Source: Natronocella acetinitrilica
Lineage (GTDB): Bacteria; Pseudomonadota; Gammaproteobacteria; Nitrococcales; Aquisalimonadaceae
Reading direction: 5' to 3'
Assembly: GCF_024170285.1 (NCBI RefSeq)
Contig: NZ_JALJXV010000004.1
Location: 310,001 to 374,000, forward strand
DNA: 64,000 nt
In this document: positions 7,792-18,348 of the stretch, in pieces
Position numbering within the stretch: position 1 is the first letter of the stretch
How the letters are laid out: every line of letters starts with the position of its first letter
Position numbers and translations under genes: made by a program
Notes under the pieces: generated by a model
Databases searched by the model: none
What the model was told of the DNA's origin: nothing
Seen by the model: only the letters and a program-made list of their open reading frames with translations

Positions 7792-9261
7792 ATGTCTGCA
7801 AGCGAAAAGACTATTGAAGAACTCACGCGCAAGCGTGGTTACGAATACGGCTTCATCACCGATATCGAGCAGGAATCCCTGCCGCCCGGGCTGAATGAAG
7901 ATACGGTCCGCTTCATTTCGGCGAAGAAGGAAGAGCCGGAGTGGCTGCTTGAATGGCGGCTGGAGGCCTATCGGAACTGGCTGAAGATGCCGTTGCCGGA
8001 GTGGGCCCACGTCAAGTATCCGCCCGTCGACTTCCAGGCGATCAGCTACTTCGCCGCGCCGAAGGACCAGCCCAAGAGCCTGGACGAGGTTGACCCCAAA
8101 CTGCTCGAGACCTACGAGAAGCTGGGCATCCCCATGCACGAGCGGGAAATGCTGGCTGGTGTTGAAGGTGCCGGTGAGCGGCCACAGGTGGCGGTTGACG
8201 CCGTGTTTGACAGTGTCTCGGTTGGCACCACCTTCAAGAAAAAGCTTGCAGAGGCGGGAGTGATCTTCTGCTCCATGTCCGAGGCCGTGCACGAGCATCC
8301 GGAGCTGGTGCGCAAGTATCTCGGTACTGTCGTGCCTCGCGGCGACAACTTCTTCGCCGCACTCAACTCGGCAGTCTTCTCCGATGGTTCATTCGTGTTC
8401 ATACCCAAGGGTGTTAAATGCCCGATGGAGCTTTCCACCTATTTCCGCATGAATGCGGGGCACACCGGGCAGTTCGAACGGACACTGATCATCGCCGAAG
8501 AGGGTGCCCAGGTGTCCTACCTGGAAGGCTGCACCGCGCCCATGCGCGACGAGAATCAGCTCCATGCTGCGGTGGTCGAGCTGGTGGCGCTGGACGACGC
8601 CGACATCAAGTACTCCACGGTGCAGAACTGGTACCCGGGTGACGAGAACGGCAAGGGCGGCATTTACAACTTCGTGACCAAGCGCGGGCTCTGTGCCGGC
8701 AAGCGCTCGAAGATCGCCTGGACCCAGGTCGAGACAGGTTCGGCCATCACCTGGAAGTACCCCAGCTGCGTGCTCAAGGGCGATGATTCCGTTGGCGAGT
8801 TCTACTCGGTGGCGGTGACCCGTGGTTGGCAGCAGGCGGATACCGGCACCAAGATGATCCACCTGGGCAAGAACACCCGCAGCACGATCATCTCCAAGGG
8901 TATTTCCGCAGGCCACGGGCAGCAGAGCTACAGAGGCCTGGTGCGCGTTGCGCCCACGGCAACCAATGCACGCAACTATTCCCAGTGCGACTCCATGCTG
9001 ATCGGCGATCAGTGCGGCGCGCACACTTTCCCGTATATCGACGCGCAGCATCCCGGCGCCCAGATCGAGCATGAGGCAACCACCTCGCGCATCAGTGAAG
9101 ACCAGCTGTTCTACTGCAAACAGCGCGGTATCGGGGAAGAAGAAGCGGTTTCGCTCATCGTCAACGGTTTCTGCAAGGATGTGTTCAAGACCCTGCCCAT
9201 GGAGTTTGCGGTAGAGGCACAGAAGCTTCTTGAAGTGACGCTGGAAGACAGCGTCGGCTAG
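7792..9261 (+). CDS. sufB: Fe-S cluster assembly scaffold SufB
   Basis: 489-aa SufB, the scaffold subunit of the SufBCD complex that accepts persulfide sulfur and assembles clusters in the cytosol. Typical blocks are visible: [81 protein letters not shown] and [19 protein letters not shown]. The conserved cysteine of the YPSC/CVL segment is present. I use the ATG at 7792, which has GGAG at 7779-7782 in front; a GTG two codons earlier is possible. Second gene of the suf operon. Confidence 0.97.
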   Translation: MSASEKTIEELTRKRGYEYGFITDIEQESLPPGLNEDTVRFISAKKEEPEWLLEWRLEAYRNWLKMPLPEWAHVKYPPVDFQAISYFAAPKDQPKSLDEVDPKLLETYEKLGIPMHEREMLAGVEGAGERPQVAVDAVFDSVSVGTTFKKKLAEAGVIFCSMSEAVHEHPELVRKYLGTVVPRGDNFFAALNSAVFSDGSFVFIPKGVKCPMELSTYFRMNAGHTGQFERTLIIAEEGAQVSYLEGCTAPMRDENQLHAAVVELVALDDADIKYSTVQNWYPGDENGKGGIYNFVTKRGLCAGKRSKIAWTQVETGSAITWKYPSCVLKGDDSVGEFYSVAVTRGWQQADTGTKMIHLGKNTRSTIISKGISAGHGQQSYRGLVRVAPTATNARNYSQCDSMLIGDQCGAHTFPYIDAQHPGAQIEHEATTSRISEDQLFYCKQRGIGEEEAVSLIVNGFCKDVFKTLPMEFAVEAQKLLEVTLEDSVG

Positions 9262-9330
9262 AGCGTCCTTTACGTCGTTTGGCGGTGGCGCAGAGCGCTG
9301 CCGCCTGCTTGATATCGATTGGAGCATGAC

Positions 9331-10086
9331 ATGGCAATGCTGGAAATCAGGAACCTGCGGGCTTCCGTGGAAGGTGAAGAAATCCTCAAGGGCATCAACC
9401 TGACCATCGAGGCGGGTGAGGTGCATGCAATCATGGGCCCCAATGGCTCCGGGAAAAGCACCCTGTCCAAGGTGCTTGCCGGGCATGACGGGTATGAGGT
9501 GACCGAAGGTGAAGTGATCTACCAGGGCAGGAACCTTCTCGAGCTTGAGCCTGAAGAGCGCGCTCGGGAAGGCATATTCCTGGGGTTTCAGTATCCGGTG
9601 GAGATCCCCGGGGTCGCCAACAGCTATTTTCTGAAGGCGGCGGTCAACGCGATTCGCAAACATCGCGGTGAGCCTGAAGTGGAGGCTGTTGAATTCCTCA
9701 AGCTTATCCGTGAACGGATGAAGCTGGTGAAGATGGATGACAACCTGTTCAAGCGGCCCGTGAATGAGGGCTTCTCCGGCGGCGAGAAGAAGCGCAACGA
9801 GATCTTTCAGATGGCGGTGCTCGAGCCGACCCTGGCGGTGCTGGACGAGACCGATTCGGGCCTGGACATCGATGCCCTCAAGACGGTGTCGGAAGGGGTC
9901 AATGCGCTGCGCTCTCCGAGTCGCGCCTTCCTGTTGATCACCCATTATCAGCGCTTGCTCAACTACATCCAGCCTGACCATGTGCATGTGCTGGTCAAGG
10001 GGCAGATTGTCCGCTCCGGCGGCAAGGAACTGGCCGAGGAGCTGGAGCATTCCGGCTACGCGCTGTTTGAAGAGGACGCGGCCTGA
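9331..10086 (+). CDS. sufC: Fe-S cluster assembly ATPase SufC
   Basis: 251-aa ABC-type ATPase that drives conformational change of SufBD. Walker A GPNGSGKS lies at residues 36-43, the signature SGGEKKR at 149-155 and Walker B LAVLDETDSGLD at 168-179. There is no membrane domain, as expected for the soluble Suf ATPase. The start is the ATG placed 6 nt after GGAG (9321-9324); an in-frame TTG at 9319 would include the ribosome site and is rejected. Confidence 0.98.
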   Translation: MAMLEIRNLRASVEGEEILKGINLTIEAGEVHAIMGPNGSGKSTLSKVLAGHDGYEVTEGEVIYQGRNLLELEPEERAREGIFLGFQYPVEIPGVANSYFLKAAVNAIRKHRGEPEVEAVEFLKLIRERMKLVKMDDNLFKRPVNEGFSGGEKKRNEIFQMAVLEPTLAVLDETDSGLDIDALKTVSEGVNALRSPSRAFLLITHYQRLLNYIQPDHVHVLVKGQIVRSGGKELAEELEHSGYALFEEDAA

Positions 10087-10116
10087 GCCGCCTCCACGAC
10101 CGAGCAGGGGAGCAAC

Positions 10117-11445
10117 ATGTCTGCAGTTGCGGAAGAAAAGAGTGTTTACCTGGCCGACTTCGAGGCGCAGGCGCCGGCGGCGGAACCCGCCTGGCTGCGA
10201 GAGCGTCGGGAAGCCGGCATTCGCGCCTTTGAAGCCCAGGGCTTTCCGGGACGTCGCGTCGAGGCCTGGCGCAACGTCAAGTTGAATGCCCTGGCCCAAG
10301 AGCATTTCCGGCCGGCCTCGACACTGGGCGCCATTCCCATGGCGTTGGCGCCAACGGCGGCACTGATTCCCGAGGCGCACCGCATGGTGTTTGTTGACGG
10401 CCACCTCAGTGAATCGCATGAGTCCATGAATGCGCTGCCGGCTGGCGTTGCCGTGCGCCGTCTGCCAGAGGCGGTGGCATCGGAGCCGGATGCCCTTCAG
10501 GCCGATCTTGCGGCCCGGGCCGAACTCGACCATCACCCGTTTGCAGCCCTCAATACGGCTTTCTGGTCCGATGGCGTCGTGGTGGACGTTGCTGCGGATA
10601 CCGCCGTCGATCAACCGATAGTTCTGGTCTTCATGGCCAGCGAGGCCGCGGCCGGAGTTGCCGTCTACCCACGTGTTCTGGTGCGCACGGCCGCCGGTGC
10701 CGAGGTGGAACTGGCGATCGTGCATGCCGGGCCGGATGGGCTGTCGTACATGAGCTGCCCCGTCGTGGAAGTCTCGGTGGGCGACAACAGCCGGGTGACG
10801 CTGCATCACCTGCAGGAAGAGGGCGACGGCGCTTACCATTTTGGTCTGGTGCATGCCGATCTGGGACGTGATGCCAGGTTTCATGCGCACAGTTTCAGCA
10901 CCGGCGCCAAGATCGGACGCACCGACTTCTACGTCAACCTGAACGGCGAGGGCGCCCACGCGGAGCTTGGTGGCTTGTCGCTGGTCAATGACGGCCAGTA
11001 CACCGACTACCACACGTGGGTACGACATCAGGTTGGGCACTGCACCAGCGAACAGCTCTTCAAGGGCATACTCGATGGCAAGGCCGAGTCGGTGTTTGAC
11101 GGCCTCATCCGGGTTGCCAAGGATGCCCAGAAAACCGATTCCCAGCAGCAGAACAGAAACCTGCTGTTGAGCCCAAGGGCTCTGGCGCATTCCAACCCGC
11201 GGCTTGAAATCTACGCTGATGACGTCAAGTGCGCCCACGGGTCCACCGTGGGTCAGCTGGACAAGGACGCGCTGTTCTACCTGCGCTCCCGTGGCATCGG
11301 TGAAAAAGACGCCCGAGGCCTGCTCACCTTTGCGTTTGCGAACGACATGCTTGAGGCCGTCGGTATCGAATCCCTGAAGCAGTACCAGCGAGAGCGCCTG
11401 TTCGGCATCCTGCCCGGCGACGAGGCGGCGAAGGAGTTGTCATGA
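10117..11445 (+). CDS. sufD: Fe-S cluster assembly protein SufD
   Basis: 442-aa SufD, paralogue of SufB and partner in the SufBC2D complex, with a role in iron entry. The N-terminal part has the family sequence REAGIRAFEAQGFPGRRVEAWRNV. The beta-helical core shows HADLGRDARFHAHSFSTG. The C-terminal signature is KCAHGSTVGQLDKDALFYLRSRGIGEKDAR, with the conserved His of AHG. It begins 30 nt after sufC with a GGGGAGC site, and its stop overlaps the sufS start (ATGA). Confidence 0.96.
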   Translation: MSAVAEEKSVYLADFEAQAPAAEPAWLRERREAGIRAFEAQGFPGRRVEAWRNVKLNALAQEHFRPASTLGAIPMALAPTAALIPEAHRMVFVDGHLSESHESMNALPAGVAVRRLPEAVASEPDALQADLAARAELDHHPFAALNTAFWSDGVVVDVAADTAVDQPIVLVFMASEAAAGVAVYPRVLVRTAAGAEVELAIVHAGPDGLSYMSCPVVEVSVGDNSRVTLHHLQEEGDGAYHFGLVHADLGRDARFHAHSFSTGAKIGRTDFYVNLNGEGAHAELGGLSLVNDGQYTDYHTWVRHQVGHCTSEQLFKGILDGKAESVFDGLIRVAKDAQKTDSQQQNRNLLLSPRALAHSNPRLEIYADDVKCAHGSTVGQLDKDALFYLRSRGIGEKDARGLLTFAFANDMLEAVGIESLKQYQRERLFGILPGDEAAKELS

Positions 11446-12704
11446 GCTCTGTGAATCCGGTAGTGCAGTCTGCGCCCGTGGCGCTGGATATCGCGGCCAT
11501 CCGACGCGAGTTTCCGGTTCTGGACCAGCAGGTCAACGGCCACCCGCTGGTCTATCTCGACAATGGCGCCAGTGCCCAGAAGCCCAATGCCGTGATCGAG
11601 GCAGAGGCGCAATGCTATCGGGAGTACTACGCCAATATTCACCGGGGTGTGCACAGCTTGTCGCAGCGTTCCACCAGCGCCTTTGAGGCGGTGCGTGGCA
11701 AGGTACGGCAGCTGCTCAACGCGCCCTCGGAGAAGGAAGTCATCTTTACCCGTGGCACCACCGAGGGCATCAACCTGGTGGCCTACAGTTTCGTTGAACC
11801 GCGGCTGCAGCCCGGCGATGAAATTCTCATCACTGCCATGGAGCATCACTCCAACATCGTGCCCTGGCAGATTCTCTGCGAGCGCACCGGCGCCAAGCTG
11901 GTGGTGGTGCCGATATCCGACGCCGGAGAGATCTCGCTTGAGGACGTGGAAGCGCGGCTCTCCGAGCGCACCCGGATCGTCAGCATCATTCATGTCTCCA
12001 ATGCGCTGGGAACGATCAACCCGGTGAAGCAGGTCGTGGATCTCGCCCATGCCCGGGATATTCCCGTGCTGGTGGACGGTGCCCAGTCGGCACCGCACAT
12101 GCCGGTGGACGTTCAGGCCCTGGGTTGCGATTTCTTCGTGTTCTCCGGCCACAAGCTTTACGGTCCCTCTGGTGTGGGCGTGCTCTGGGGCCGCTACGAT
12201 CTGTTGAAGGCCATGCGGCCCTGGCAGGGCGGGGGCGACATGATTCGCTCGGTCACTTTCGAGAAGACCGAGTTCGCCGACCCGCCAGCCCGCTTCGAAG
12301 CCGGTACACCGAATATCGCCGGCGTGATTGGTCTGGGAGCGGCGGTGGACTGGTTCATGGCACTGGATCCCGCTGCCGTGGCGGCCCATGAAGCCGATCT
12401 ACTCGCCTACGCCACCGAACAGGTCGGCGGCATTGCTGGCGTACGCCTCATCGGCACGGCGCACGAGCGGGCCGGGGCCTTGTCGTTCGTGATGGAAGAC
12501 GCCCACCCCCATGACATTGGCACCATCCTCGATGGATATGGCGTGGCGGTACGAGCCGGGCATCATTGTGCGGAGCCGGTCATGCGGCGGTATGGGGTGC
12601 CAGCAACGGCACGGGCTTCCTTTGGCGTGTACAACACCCGGGAAGAGGTCGATCGCCTGGTCATGGCCATCGGCAAGGTTCGGGAGCTGTTCGGGCCTCG
12701 ATGA
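11442..12704 (+). CDS. sufS: Cysteine desulfurase SufS
   Basis: 420-aa type II (group II) cysteine desulfurase, a PLP enzyme that removes sulfur from L-cysteine for Fe-S synthesis. The Schiff-base lysine is Lys238 in FSGHKLYGPSGVG. The persulfide-forming Cys376 lies in RAGHHCAEPVMRRYG, without the long flexible loop of IscS, which marks the SufS type. EHHSNIVPWQ and HVSNALGTINP are standard. It overlaps sufD by 4 nt and sufU by 4 nt, so translation is probably coupled. Confidence 0.97.
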   Translation: MSSVNPVVQSAPVALDIAAIRREFPVLDQQVNGHPLVYLDNGASAQKPNAVIEAEAQCYREYYANIHRGVHSLSQRSTSAFEAVRGKVRQLLNAPSEKEVIFTRGTTEGINLVAYSFVEPRLQPGDEILITAMEHHSNIVPWQILCERTGAKLVVVPISDAGEISLEDVEARLSERTRIVSIIHVSNALGTINPVKQVVDLAHARDIPVLVDGAQSAPHMPVDVQALGCDFFVFSGHKLYGPSGVGVLWGRYDLLKAMRPWQGGGDMIRSVTFEKTEFADPPARFEAGTPNIAGVIGLGAAVDWFMALDPAAVAAHEADLLAYATEQVGGIAGVRLIGTAHERAGALSFVMEDAHPHDIGTILDGYGVAVRAGHHCAEPVMRRYGVPATARASFGVYNTREEVDRLVMAIGKVRELFGPR

Positions 12705-13195
12705 CCGAGCAGTCCCCGGCAGCGCTCTATCAGACCGTGGTGATCGAACACAACCGATCACCACGCAACTTTCGCGTCGTAGAGCCGTGCAGCCATGCCG
12801 CCACCGGGCGCAATCCCGTGTGCGGGGACACAGTGATCCTGCTTCTGCGAGTCGATGACCATGGACGCATCGCCGATGTCGGATTTCAGGGCGATTCCTG
12901 CGCCGTGACCACGGCTTCCGCTTCACTGCTCACGGTCAATCTGCTCGGGCAAACCGTCGACGACGCCCTCGAATTGGCTCGCTCGGTGGAAATCATGATT
13001 AGCCAGGGCGATCGCGTCGCGGATTCGGCTCCGGGCCGAGACGATCTGAATGTGCTCGCGGACGTGCGTCACTTTCCCGGCCGCTGCAATTGCGCAAGGC
13101 TTCCCTGGATGACGCTGCAGACTATGCTGGGCGAGCAGGCGGACCCCGTCGCGAAGCAGAGTGCTGCAGCGCTCCAGGTTACGGTAGATAGATGA
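12701..13195 (+). CDS. sufU: SufU-type sulfur transfer / scaffold protein
   Basis: 164-aa SufU-like protein. It shares the IscU fold but has the SufU features: Cys41 and Asp43 in NPVCGDTV, Cys67 in [13 protein letters not shown], and the third zinc cysteine in [10 protein letters not shown] (Cys129 or 131). An extension separates the second and third ligands. In the Gram-positive system a zinc-bound SufU accepts sulfur from SufS. Here it takes the place of sufE, and no sufE or sufA is seen in the operon. Its 3' end overlaps the convergent chemoreceptor gene by 17 bp. Confidence 0.92.
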   Translation: MTEQSPAALYQTVVIEHNRSPRNFRVVEPCSHAATGRNPVCGDTVILLLRVDDHGRIADVGFQGDSCAVTTASASLLTVNLLGQTVDDALELARSVEIMISQGDRVADSAPGRDDLNVLADVRHFPGRCNCARLPWMTLQTMLGEQADPVAKQSAAALQVTVDR

Positions 13196-15479
13196 TCCGC
13201 ACCGCGCCCCAGTGACGGCCGTTTACCATCACCGGCGAAGACGCATCCATGGTCAGGACAAAACGATCGCCCATGTTGCGTCGGTAGGCCTGTAACAGGA
13301 ATGGTTTTTCATTTTTCGCTGCGGCCAACCCGACTCGATCGTCGAACATGCGACGGTTGCGGCAATTGGCCGCGTTCCACAACGGATCGTCGGGCCGTTG
13401 CGGCTGTGACACGTGCTGATTGTGGGTCGCGATGTGGCCATGATCATCCGTGGTACAGCAGGCCAGGATGGTATCCGCTGCCTGGTAGTGGGGTTCCTGT
13501 ATCGCCGGCAGGACCTCGTCCGTGAAGCCGGTGTAGCGGGTCAGATACTGCTTTGGATCGGAATCGGCAATCGGGCGATAATCCCGGTCGAACAATTCCT
13601 CAAGGCTGATGCGCTGGTCTCTGACTGCTTGCTCGAATGCGGCGGAGACGCTTCGAGCCGCCTCCCGCGCCCGGCTTATCATGTCCCGCTCCGGGGTCTC
13701 CAGTTCGCCGTCGTTGACCAGATTGAGCAAGGCCTCGGCCTTGCCGAGCACACGGTTGCCGTCTTCCTGCATTTCCTTGAGGTGTTCCGCCGAGATCGCG
13801 CTCTCGCGGCTCAGACCCGTGAGATGGTCCTGCATGCTCGCGCACAGCGCCCTGATGGCCTGCACGGCTTCCACGATCTCATTTGACTGGCGGTCCACGC
13901 CCGCCATTGCCTGGCCGATACGCTCGACAACTTCGTCCAGTGAGCCGGTGGCTGCGCGGACTTCCCGCGCGCGCAAACTGCCCTGCGCACCGATGTCGGC
14001 CAGGGTATGAGCCTGCACCGTAAGCCCGTTGAGTGTGGTTTCGATGTCGGTGGTGGCCTCGCTGGTCTGTTGGGCCAGTTGCTTCACCTCGTCCGCCACC
14101 ACTGCAAACCCATGACCTGCCTCGCCGGCGCGGGCCGCCTCGATGGCCGCATTCAACGCAAGCAGATTGGTCTGCTTGGCGATGCCGTCAATGCCTCGGG
14201 CAGCCTTGGTGATGCGTGCGAGCACATCGGCCAAGCCGGTGAGATCCTGATGGATGCCGGAGACATCGTCCGCCAGAGCCTGCATGGAGGTGATGGATTC
14301 CGTCACGGTGCTTGCCGCGTTGGCCACATCTTGCGCTGCCGTCGCCGCGACATGCTGGGCACCGCGAGCAGCCTCGTCCACCTCGCCATGATGCTGACCG
14401 AGGGTCTCTGTCATCTGTTGCAGCTGCTCGAACAGTGCTGCCTGCCGATCGACACGACCGGCAATGGCGTCCACGTTGCCGGCGATATCCGAGGTCTCAA
14501 CGGCAATCCGGCGGCCATGCACGGCCGCCTGCGCAACGGCGTTGGCGCCGATCTGCCCGTCCTTGCCCAGTGACCCCAACGCCGTAGCGGTCTCCAGTAA
14601 TCCCGCGGCGCGTTGCTGTGCTTCGCTGACGGCATTGTCGGCCTGGGCGACATCCTGGCGCATGCCGTTCAGACCGTCGACGGTCTCTCTGCAATGTTCG
14701 TCGATCGCGCTGACGGCGCTGCCGATACGATCGGATTCCCGTTCCACGTCAGCCATGGCTTCTGCCACTGCTGCCATCATCGTGGACAGGGTTTCTGCAC
14801 CTTGCCGAACGCTTTCCGCACGCTCGGTTCCGGCGGCGCCACGATCCATCAGTCGATCGATCCGGCTGGTCAATTCTTCCAGCAGGGCGCGAATGTCCGC
14901 TGTCGCTTCGCTGGTCTGCCTCGCCAGCTCCTTGACGTGTTCGGCGACCACTGCGAAGCCGCGGCCCACTTCGCCGGCCCGGGTCGCCTCGATGGTCGCG
15001 TTCAGGGCGAGGAGATTGGTCTGCTTGGCGATGCTCGTGATGCCGGCAGCGACTTCCGCGACCCGATCAAGGGCGCTTTTCAGTCCGCCCACCTGATGCT
15101 CGATGGTACCCACCGATTCGGTGAGTTCACCAACGGCCTTGACGGCCTGCTCGATGGTGTCTTTCCACGCCGACACCTGGGTCGACGCTTCCGAGGCAGA
15201 CTCCCGGGCACGGCCAGCTGATGTATCCACCGTGCGATTGCGCTGGTCCAGGTCCTCTGCCGAGTCGAGCAACTCGCGATACTGGGACGCTTCGCGGGCG
15301 ACCCGTTCCGAGATGCGATCGAGGCCCTCGGCCATGTTCCCGGTAATGTCGCCCAGTTCCGTGCCGAGTGCGGCAATGCTGCCAAGTACCTCTGTGTAGT
15401 CACGGGGTGCACGGCCCACGGACTCGGTGACCAGGCTTGCCGTCTGGCCGGAACTTCTGAAAAAGCCGAACAGGTTCAT
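13179..15479 (-). CDS. Cytoplasmic chemoreceptor with two signalling hairpins and a C-terminal sensor domain
   Basis: 766-aa soluble methyl-accepting chemotaxis-type protein with no transmembrane helix. Uniquely for a receptor it has two complete hairpin tips. The first is around residues 149-190 ([20 protein letters not shown], then [19 protein letters not shown]). The second is around 431-472 ([20 protein letters not shown], then [19 protein letters not shown]). They are offset by about 282 aa and each is embedded in long coiled coil, so the coiled-coil module has been duplicated in tandem. Residues from about 620 to the end form a globular domain ([72 protein letters not shown]). This is the C-terminal sensor found in other soluble alphaproteobacterial and gammaproteobacterial receptors. 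It is monocistronic, opposite to the suf operon, with no che genes nearby. Confidence 0.88.
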   Translation of the reverse strand: MNLFGFFRSSGQTASLVTESVGRAPRDYTEVLGSIAALGTELGDITGNMAEGLDRISERVAREASQYRELLDSAEDLDQRNRTVDTSAGRARESASEASTQVSAWKDTIEQAVKAVGELTESVGTIEHQVGGLKSALDRVAEVAAGITSIAKQTNLLALNATIEATRAGEVGRGFAVVAEHVKELARQTSEATADIRALLEELTSRIDRLMDRGAAGTERAESVRQGAETLSTMMAAVAEAMADVERESDRIGSAVSAIDEHCRETVDGLNGMRQDVAQADNAVSEAQQRAAGLLETATALGSLGKDGQIGANAVAQAAVHGRRIAVETSDIAGNVDAIAGRVDRQAALFEQLQQMTETLGQHHGEVDEAARGAQHVAATAAQDVANAASTVTESITSMQALADDVSGIHQDLTGLADVLARITKAARGIDGIAKQTNLLALNAAIEAARAGEAGHGFAVVADEVKQLAQQTSEATTDIETTLNGLTVQAHTLADIGAQGSLRAREVRAATGSLDEVVERIGQAMAGVDRQSNEIVEAVQAIRALCASMQDHLTGLSRESAISAEHLKEMQEDGNRVLGKAEALLNLVNDGELETPERDMISRAREAARSVSAAFEQAVRDQRISLEELFDRDYRPIADSDPKQYLTRYTGFTDEVLPAIQEPHYQAADTILACCTTDDHGHIATHNQHVSQPQRPDDPLWNAANCRNRRMFDDRVGLAAAKNEKPFLLQAYRRNMGDRFVLTMDASSPVMVNGRHWGAVRIIYLP

Positions 15480-15643
15480 CGAATCTTTTCTCCCGCCCTC
15501 GCCGCGATGGATAAACCGTCGCTGGTGTACTCCCTGAGTGCTTTAACGGCAGCCATGGCCGCCGCTTGAGCCGCACCATGGGCGGCACAATGTTGCTACT
15601 GTGCTGAAGGATAAGAGACTTTTCCGTGGTCACTGTCACAGAT

Positions 15644-15670
15644 GGGCGGGATCAGCGGTGGATCCCGCCC
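15644..15670 (-). terminator. Hairpin downstream of fadE
   Basis: A perfect 10-bp inverted repeat (GGGCGGGATC / GATCCCGCCC, loop of 7) lies 8 nt past the fadE stop. There is no T-run after it, so it may act as a weak terminator or a 3' end stabiliser. Confidence 0.5.
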
Positions 15671-15678
15671 TTCGCAGG

Positions 15679-18144
15679 TCACGCGGCCCTGGTCTGTTTG
15701 CGTCGCGGCTTGCCGGGTAGCACGTCGGTTGGGCTGAAGTCGTCAACGGCGATGACCGTGCGCCTTGCCGCATCCGCCTCACGCAGCGTTGCTGCCTCGT
15801 GATCGCTGATCAGGCCCTTTGCCAGGGCGGCGTCGGCGAGTTCTTCCCACAAGGCAGGCTGCAGGGCACCCTCCTTGATCGCCTTTTGAACCCTGGCCTC
15901 TATGGGGGCAGCGGCGATCACGCGATCCACCGCGTGCAGCACTGCCCCGGCACCGTCCTCCGGATCGGCGCTGCGGTAGGCGCCAGCGACCAGGCGGTCC
16001 AGTGCCGGGTTCGGCTCCATCAGCAGGCGTGCCACCTTGGCTCCGGTCCGATCGTCCGGGCCGCGCAGGCGACGTCCCAGGGGGAAGATGATCGGGCGCA
16101 ATACCGCGGCGACGACCCGGTCGGGGAAATTCTTCAGAACTTCGTCGAGGCGGAGTTCGATCATCGACAGGCAGTGCGCCATCGCCCACTGCAGCAGTGG
16201 CAGATCCTCGGACGGGCGGCCCTGATCCTCGTAGCGCTTGAGGCAGGCGGAGCCCAGGTAAAGGTAGCTGAGGACGTCCCCTAGCCGTGCCGAGATGCGC
16301 TCCCGGCGTTTGAGCGAGCCGCCCAGCACAAGCATGCTGCAGTCCGCAAGCAACGCGAAGGCCGCCGAGAGGCGAGTCAGCTGTCGATAGTAGCGTCGGG
16401 TGGATCGTCCCCCCGGTGTGCTGAGCAGCCCCCCGCCGGTCAGGCCCAGCAGCAGCGAGCGAGCCGCATTGCCAGCACCAAATCCCAGGTGCTCCATCAG
16501 TAGTGCGTCAAAGTCCTCGGCGGCCTGCTCCTGATCCGCTTCCCGGGTGAGCAGCATTTCCCGGAGCACGAAGGGGTGACAGCGGATGGCGCCCTGGCCA
16601 AAAATCATCATGTTGCGGGTGAGGATGTTCGCACCCTCGACGGTAATGCTAATGGGCGCGGTCTGGTAGGTGCGGCCCAGGTAGTTGTTCGGGCCCAGGC
16701 AGATGCCCTTGCCACCGTGAACATCCATGGCGTCGTTGACGCACTGGCGCATGCCCTCCGTGAGGTGGTATTTCACTACAGCGGAGAGCACCGATGGTTT
16801 CTCGCCGAGGTCCACGGCGCCCGCGGTCATGGTGCGGGCCGCGTCCATGAGGTAGGTCAGCCCACCAATCCGGGCCAGAGCCTCCTGGATGCCTTCGAAC
16901 TCGCCAATGGGCATCTTGAACTGTCGACGCACGCGGGCGTAGGCACCGGTATGCAGGGCGCAGGCCTTCGCCGCGCCGGTGCCGCCTGCGGGCAGTGAGA
17001 TTGAGCGGCCGACGGACAGGCAGTTCATCAGCATCATCCAGCCCTTGCCCACCATGTCGCGACCGCCGATGATCCAGTCCAGTGGAATGAACACGTCCTT
17101 GCCGCTGTTGGGGCCATTCATGAAGGCCGCATTCAGCGGGAAATGGCGGCGACCGATATTCACACCGGGGGTTTTCGTGGGAATCAATGCCAGGGTGATG
17201 CCGAGATCCGGTTCATCGCCCAGCAGGCCGTCGGGGTCGTAGGCGCGGAATGCGAGGCCCAGCAGCGTCGCCACAGGCCCAAGGGTGATATAGCGTTTCT
17301 CCCAGGTCAGTCGCAAGCCGATTACTTCTTCGCCTTGCCAGTCGCCCTTGCAGACAATCCCGTAGTCGCGCATGGACCCGGCCGCATCCGAGCCGGCTTC
17401 CGGGCTGGTCAGGGCAAAGCAGGGGATCTCTTCGCCACGGGCGAGACGCGGCAGGTAGTGGCTGCGCTGCGCCTCGGTGCCGTAATGCATGAGCAGCTCG
17501 GCAGGTCCCAGCGAATTCGGCACCATCACGGTGGAGCCCAGGTCGCTGCAGCGGCTGGCGAGCTTCATGGCAATCTCGGAGTGGGCAATGGCCGAGAAGC
17601 CCTTGCCGCCATACTCCTTGGGGATGATCAGGCCGAGAAATCCCTGGCTGCGGATGAAATCCCAGGTCTCGGGTGAGAGATCCATGCGCTTGAAGGTGAC
17701 GTCCCACTCATTGGTCATTCGGCACAAGTCTTCGGTGGGGCCGTCGAGGAAGGTCTGTTCTTCATCGCTCAGGCGGGGTGATGGGTAATGCAGCAGTGCG
17801 TCCCAATCCGGATTGCCGGAAAACAGTTGCCCATCCCACCACACGGTACCCGCCTCGATAGCCTCGCGTTCCGTCTCCGACATGGCGGGCAGCACCTTGC
17901 CGAACCAGTGGAACAGCGGTCGGCTGATATAGCGACGCCGCAGCCCCTCGACATTCAGTGGGATGGCGATGAGCGCGAACAGCAGCCACAGGAGCAGATT
18001 GACGGTCCAGTGCAAAGGGCCTGCCACCGTCATCAGCGCCAGGTACACCGCCATGATGGCGGTTCCAGTGAGCAACCAGACACCGGCGTAGGCCACCACT
18101 GCCGACAAGCCGATCAATCCAATGAGCCAGAGTATTGTTGCCAT
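15679..18144 (-). CDS. fadE: Acyl-CoA dehydrogenase FadE
   Basis: 821-aa long-form acyl-CoA dehydrogenase of the FadE type (the E. coli enzyme is 814 aa), catalysing the first, FAD-dependent step of fatty acid beta-oxidation. Two or three N-terminal membrane helices (ILWLIGLIGLSAVVAYAGVWLL and following) anchor it. The dehydrogenase core follows: FLGLIIPKEYGGKGFSA, CFALTSPEAGSD, WEKRYITLGPVATLLGLAF, QFKMPIGEFEGIQEALARI and DVHGGKGICLGPNNYLGR. A C-terminal DUF1974 region completes it. The ATG is fixed by a perfect AGGAGG 5 nt upstream. The frame continues upstream without family similarity. Confidence 0.95.
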   Translation of the reverse strand: MATILWLIGLIGLSAVVAYAGVWLLTGTAIMAVYLALMTVAGPLHWTVNLLLWLLFALIAIPLNVEGLRRRYISRPLFHWFGKVLPAMSETEREAIEAGTVWWDGQLFSGNPDWDALLHYPSPRLSDEEQTFLDGPTEDLCRMTNEWDVTFKRMDLSPETWDFIRSQGFLGLIIPKEYGGKGFSAIAHSEIAMKLASRCSDLGSTVMVPNSLGPAELLMHYGTEAQRSHYLPRLARGEEIPCFALTSPEAGSDAAGSMRDYGIVCKGDWQGEEVIGLRLTWEKRYITLGPVATLLGLAFRAYDPDGLLGDEPDLGITLALIPTKTPGVNIGRRHFPLNAAFMNGPNSGKDVFIPLDWIIGGRDMVGKGWMMLMNCLSVGRSISLPAGGTGAAKACALHTGAYARVRRQFKMPIGEFEGIQEALARIGGLTYLMDAARTMTAGAVDLGEKPSVLSAVVKYHLTEGMRQCVNDAMDVHGGKGICLGPNNYLGRTYQTAPISITVEGANILTRNMMIFGQGAIRCHPFVLREMLLTREADQEQAAEDFDALLMEHLGFGAGNAARSLLLGLTGGGLLSTPGGRSTRRYYRQLTRLSAAFALLADCSMLVLGGSLKRRERISARLGDVLSYLYLGSACLKRYEDQGRPSEDLPLLQWAMAHCLSMIELRLDEVLKNFPDRVVAAVLRPIIFPLGRRLRGPDDRTGAKVARLLMEPNPALDRLVAGAYRSADPEDGAGAVLHAVDRVIAAAPIEARVQKAIKEGALQPALWEELADAALAKGLISDHEAATLREADAARRTVIAVDDFSPTDVLPGKPRRKQTRAA

Positions 18145-18289
18145 GGGTCCTCCTGAGGGCTGTAGGCAGCTTGGCGCCCGTTTCCATACGCTAGCGTATT
18201 CTATTCTGCCTTGCCCGGCCGTGGATCGAAACACTCGACTGCTCTGCGTCGCCTGGCGGTCCGCCTGGGCCCGATCTGTTACACTGCCG

Positions 18290-18303
18290 CCACCATATGG
18301 TGG
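18290..18303. promoter_or_regulatory. 14-bp palindrome upstream of dsbB
   Basis: CCACCATATGGTGG is a perfect palindrome 46 nt before the dsbB ATG. It directly follows a possible -10 element (TTACACT). It could be an operator; no regulator can be named. Confidence 0.35.
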
Positions 18304-18348
18304 ACCTGCGTCGAAAGCGGGCCGCGCCTTGGGGGGTGGGTAGACCGC

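Noticed and set aside
8389-11238. Very long minus-strand open frame (949 codons) over sufB, sufC and sufD
   Set aside because: A shadow of GC-rich codon use. The plus strand has clear SufB, SufC and SufD families and the minus product has no domain-like pattern.
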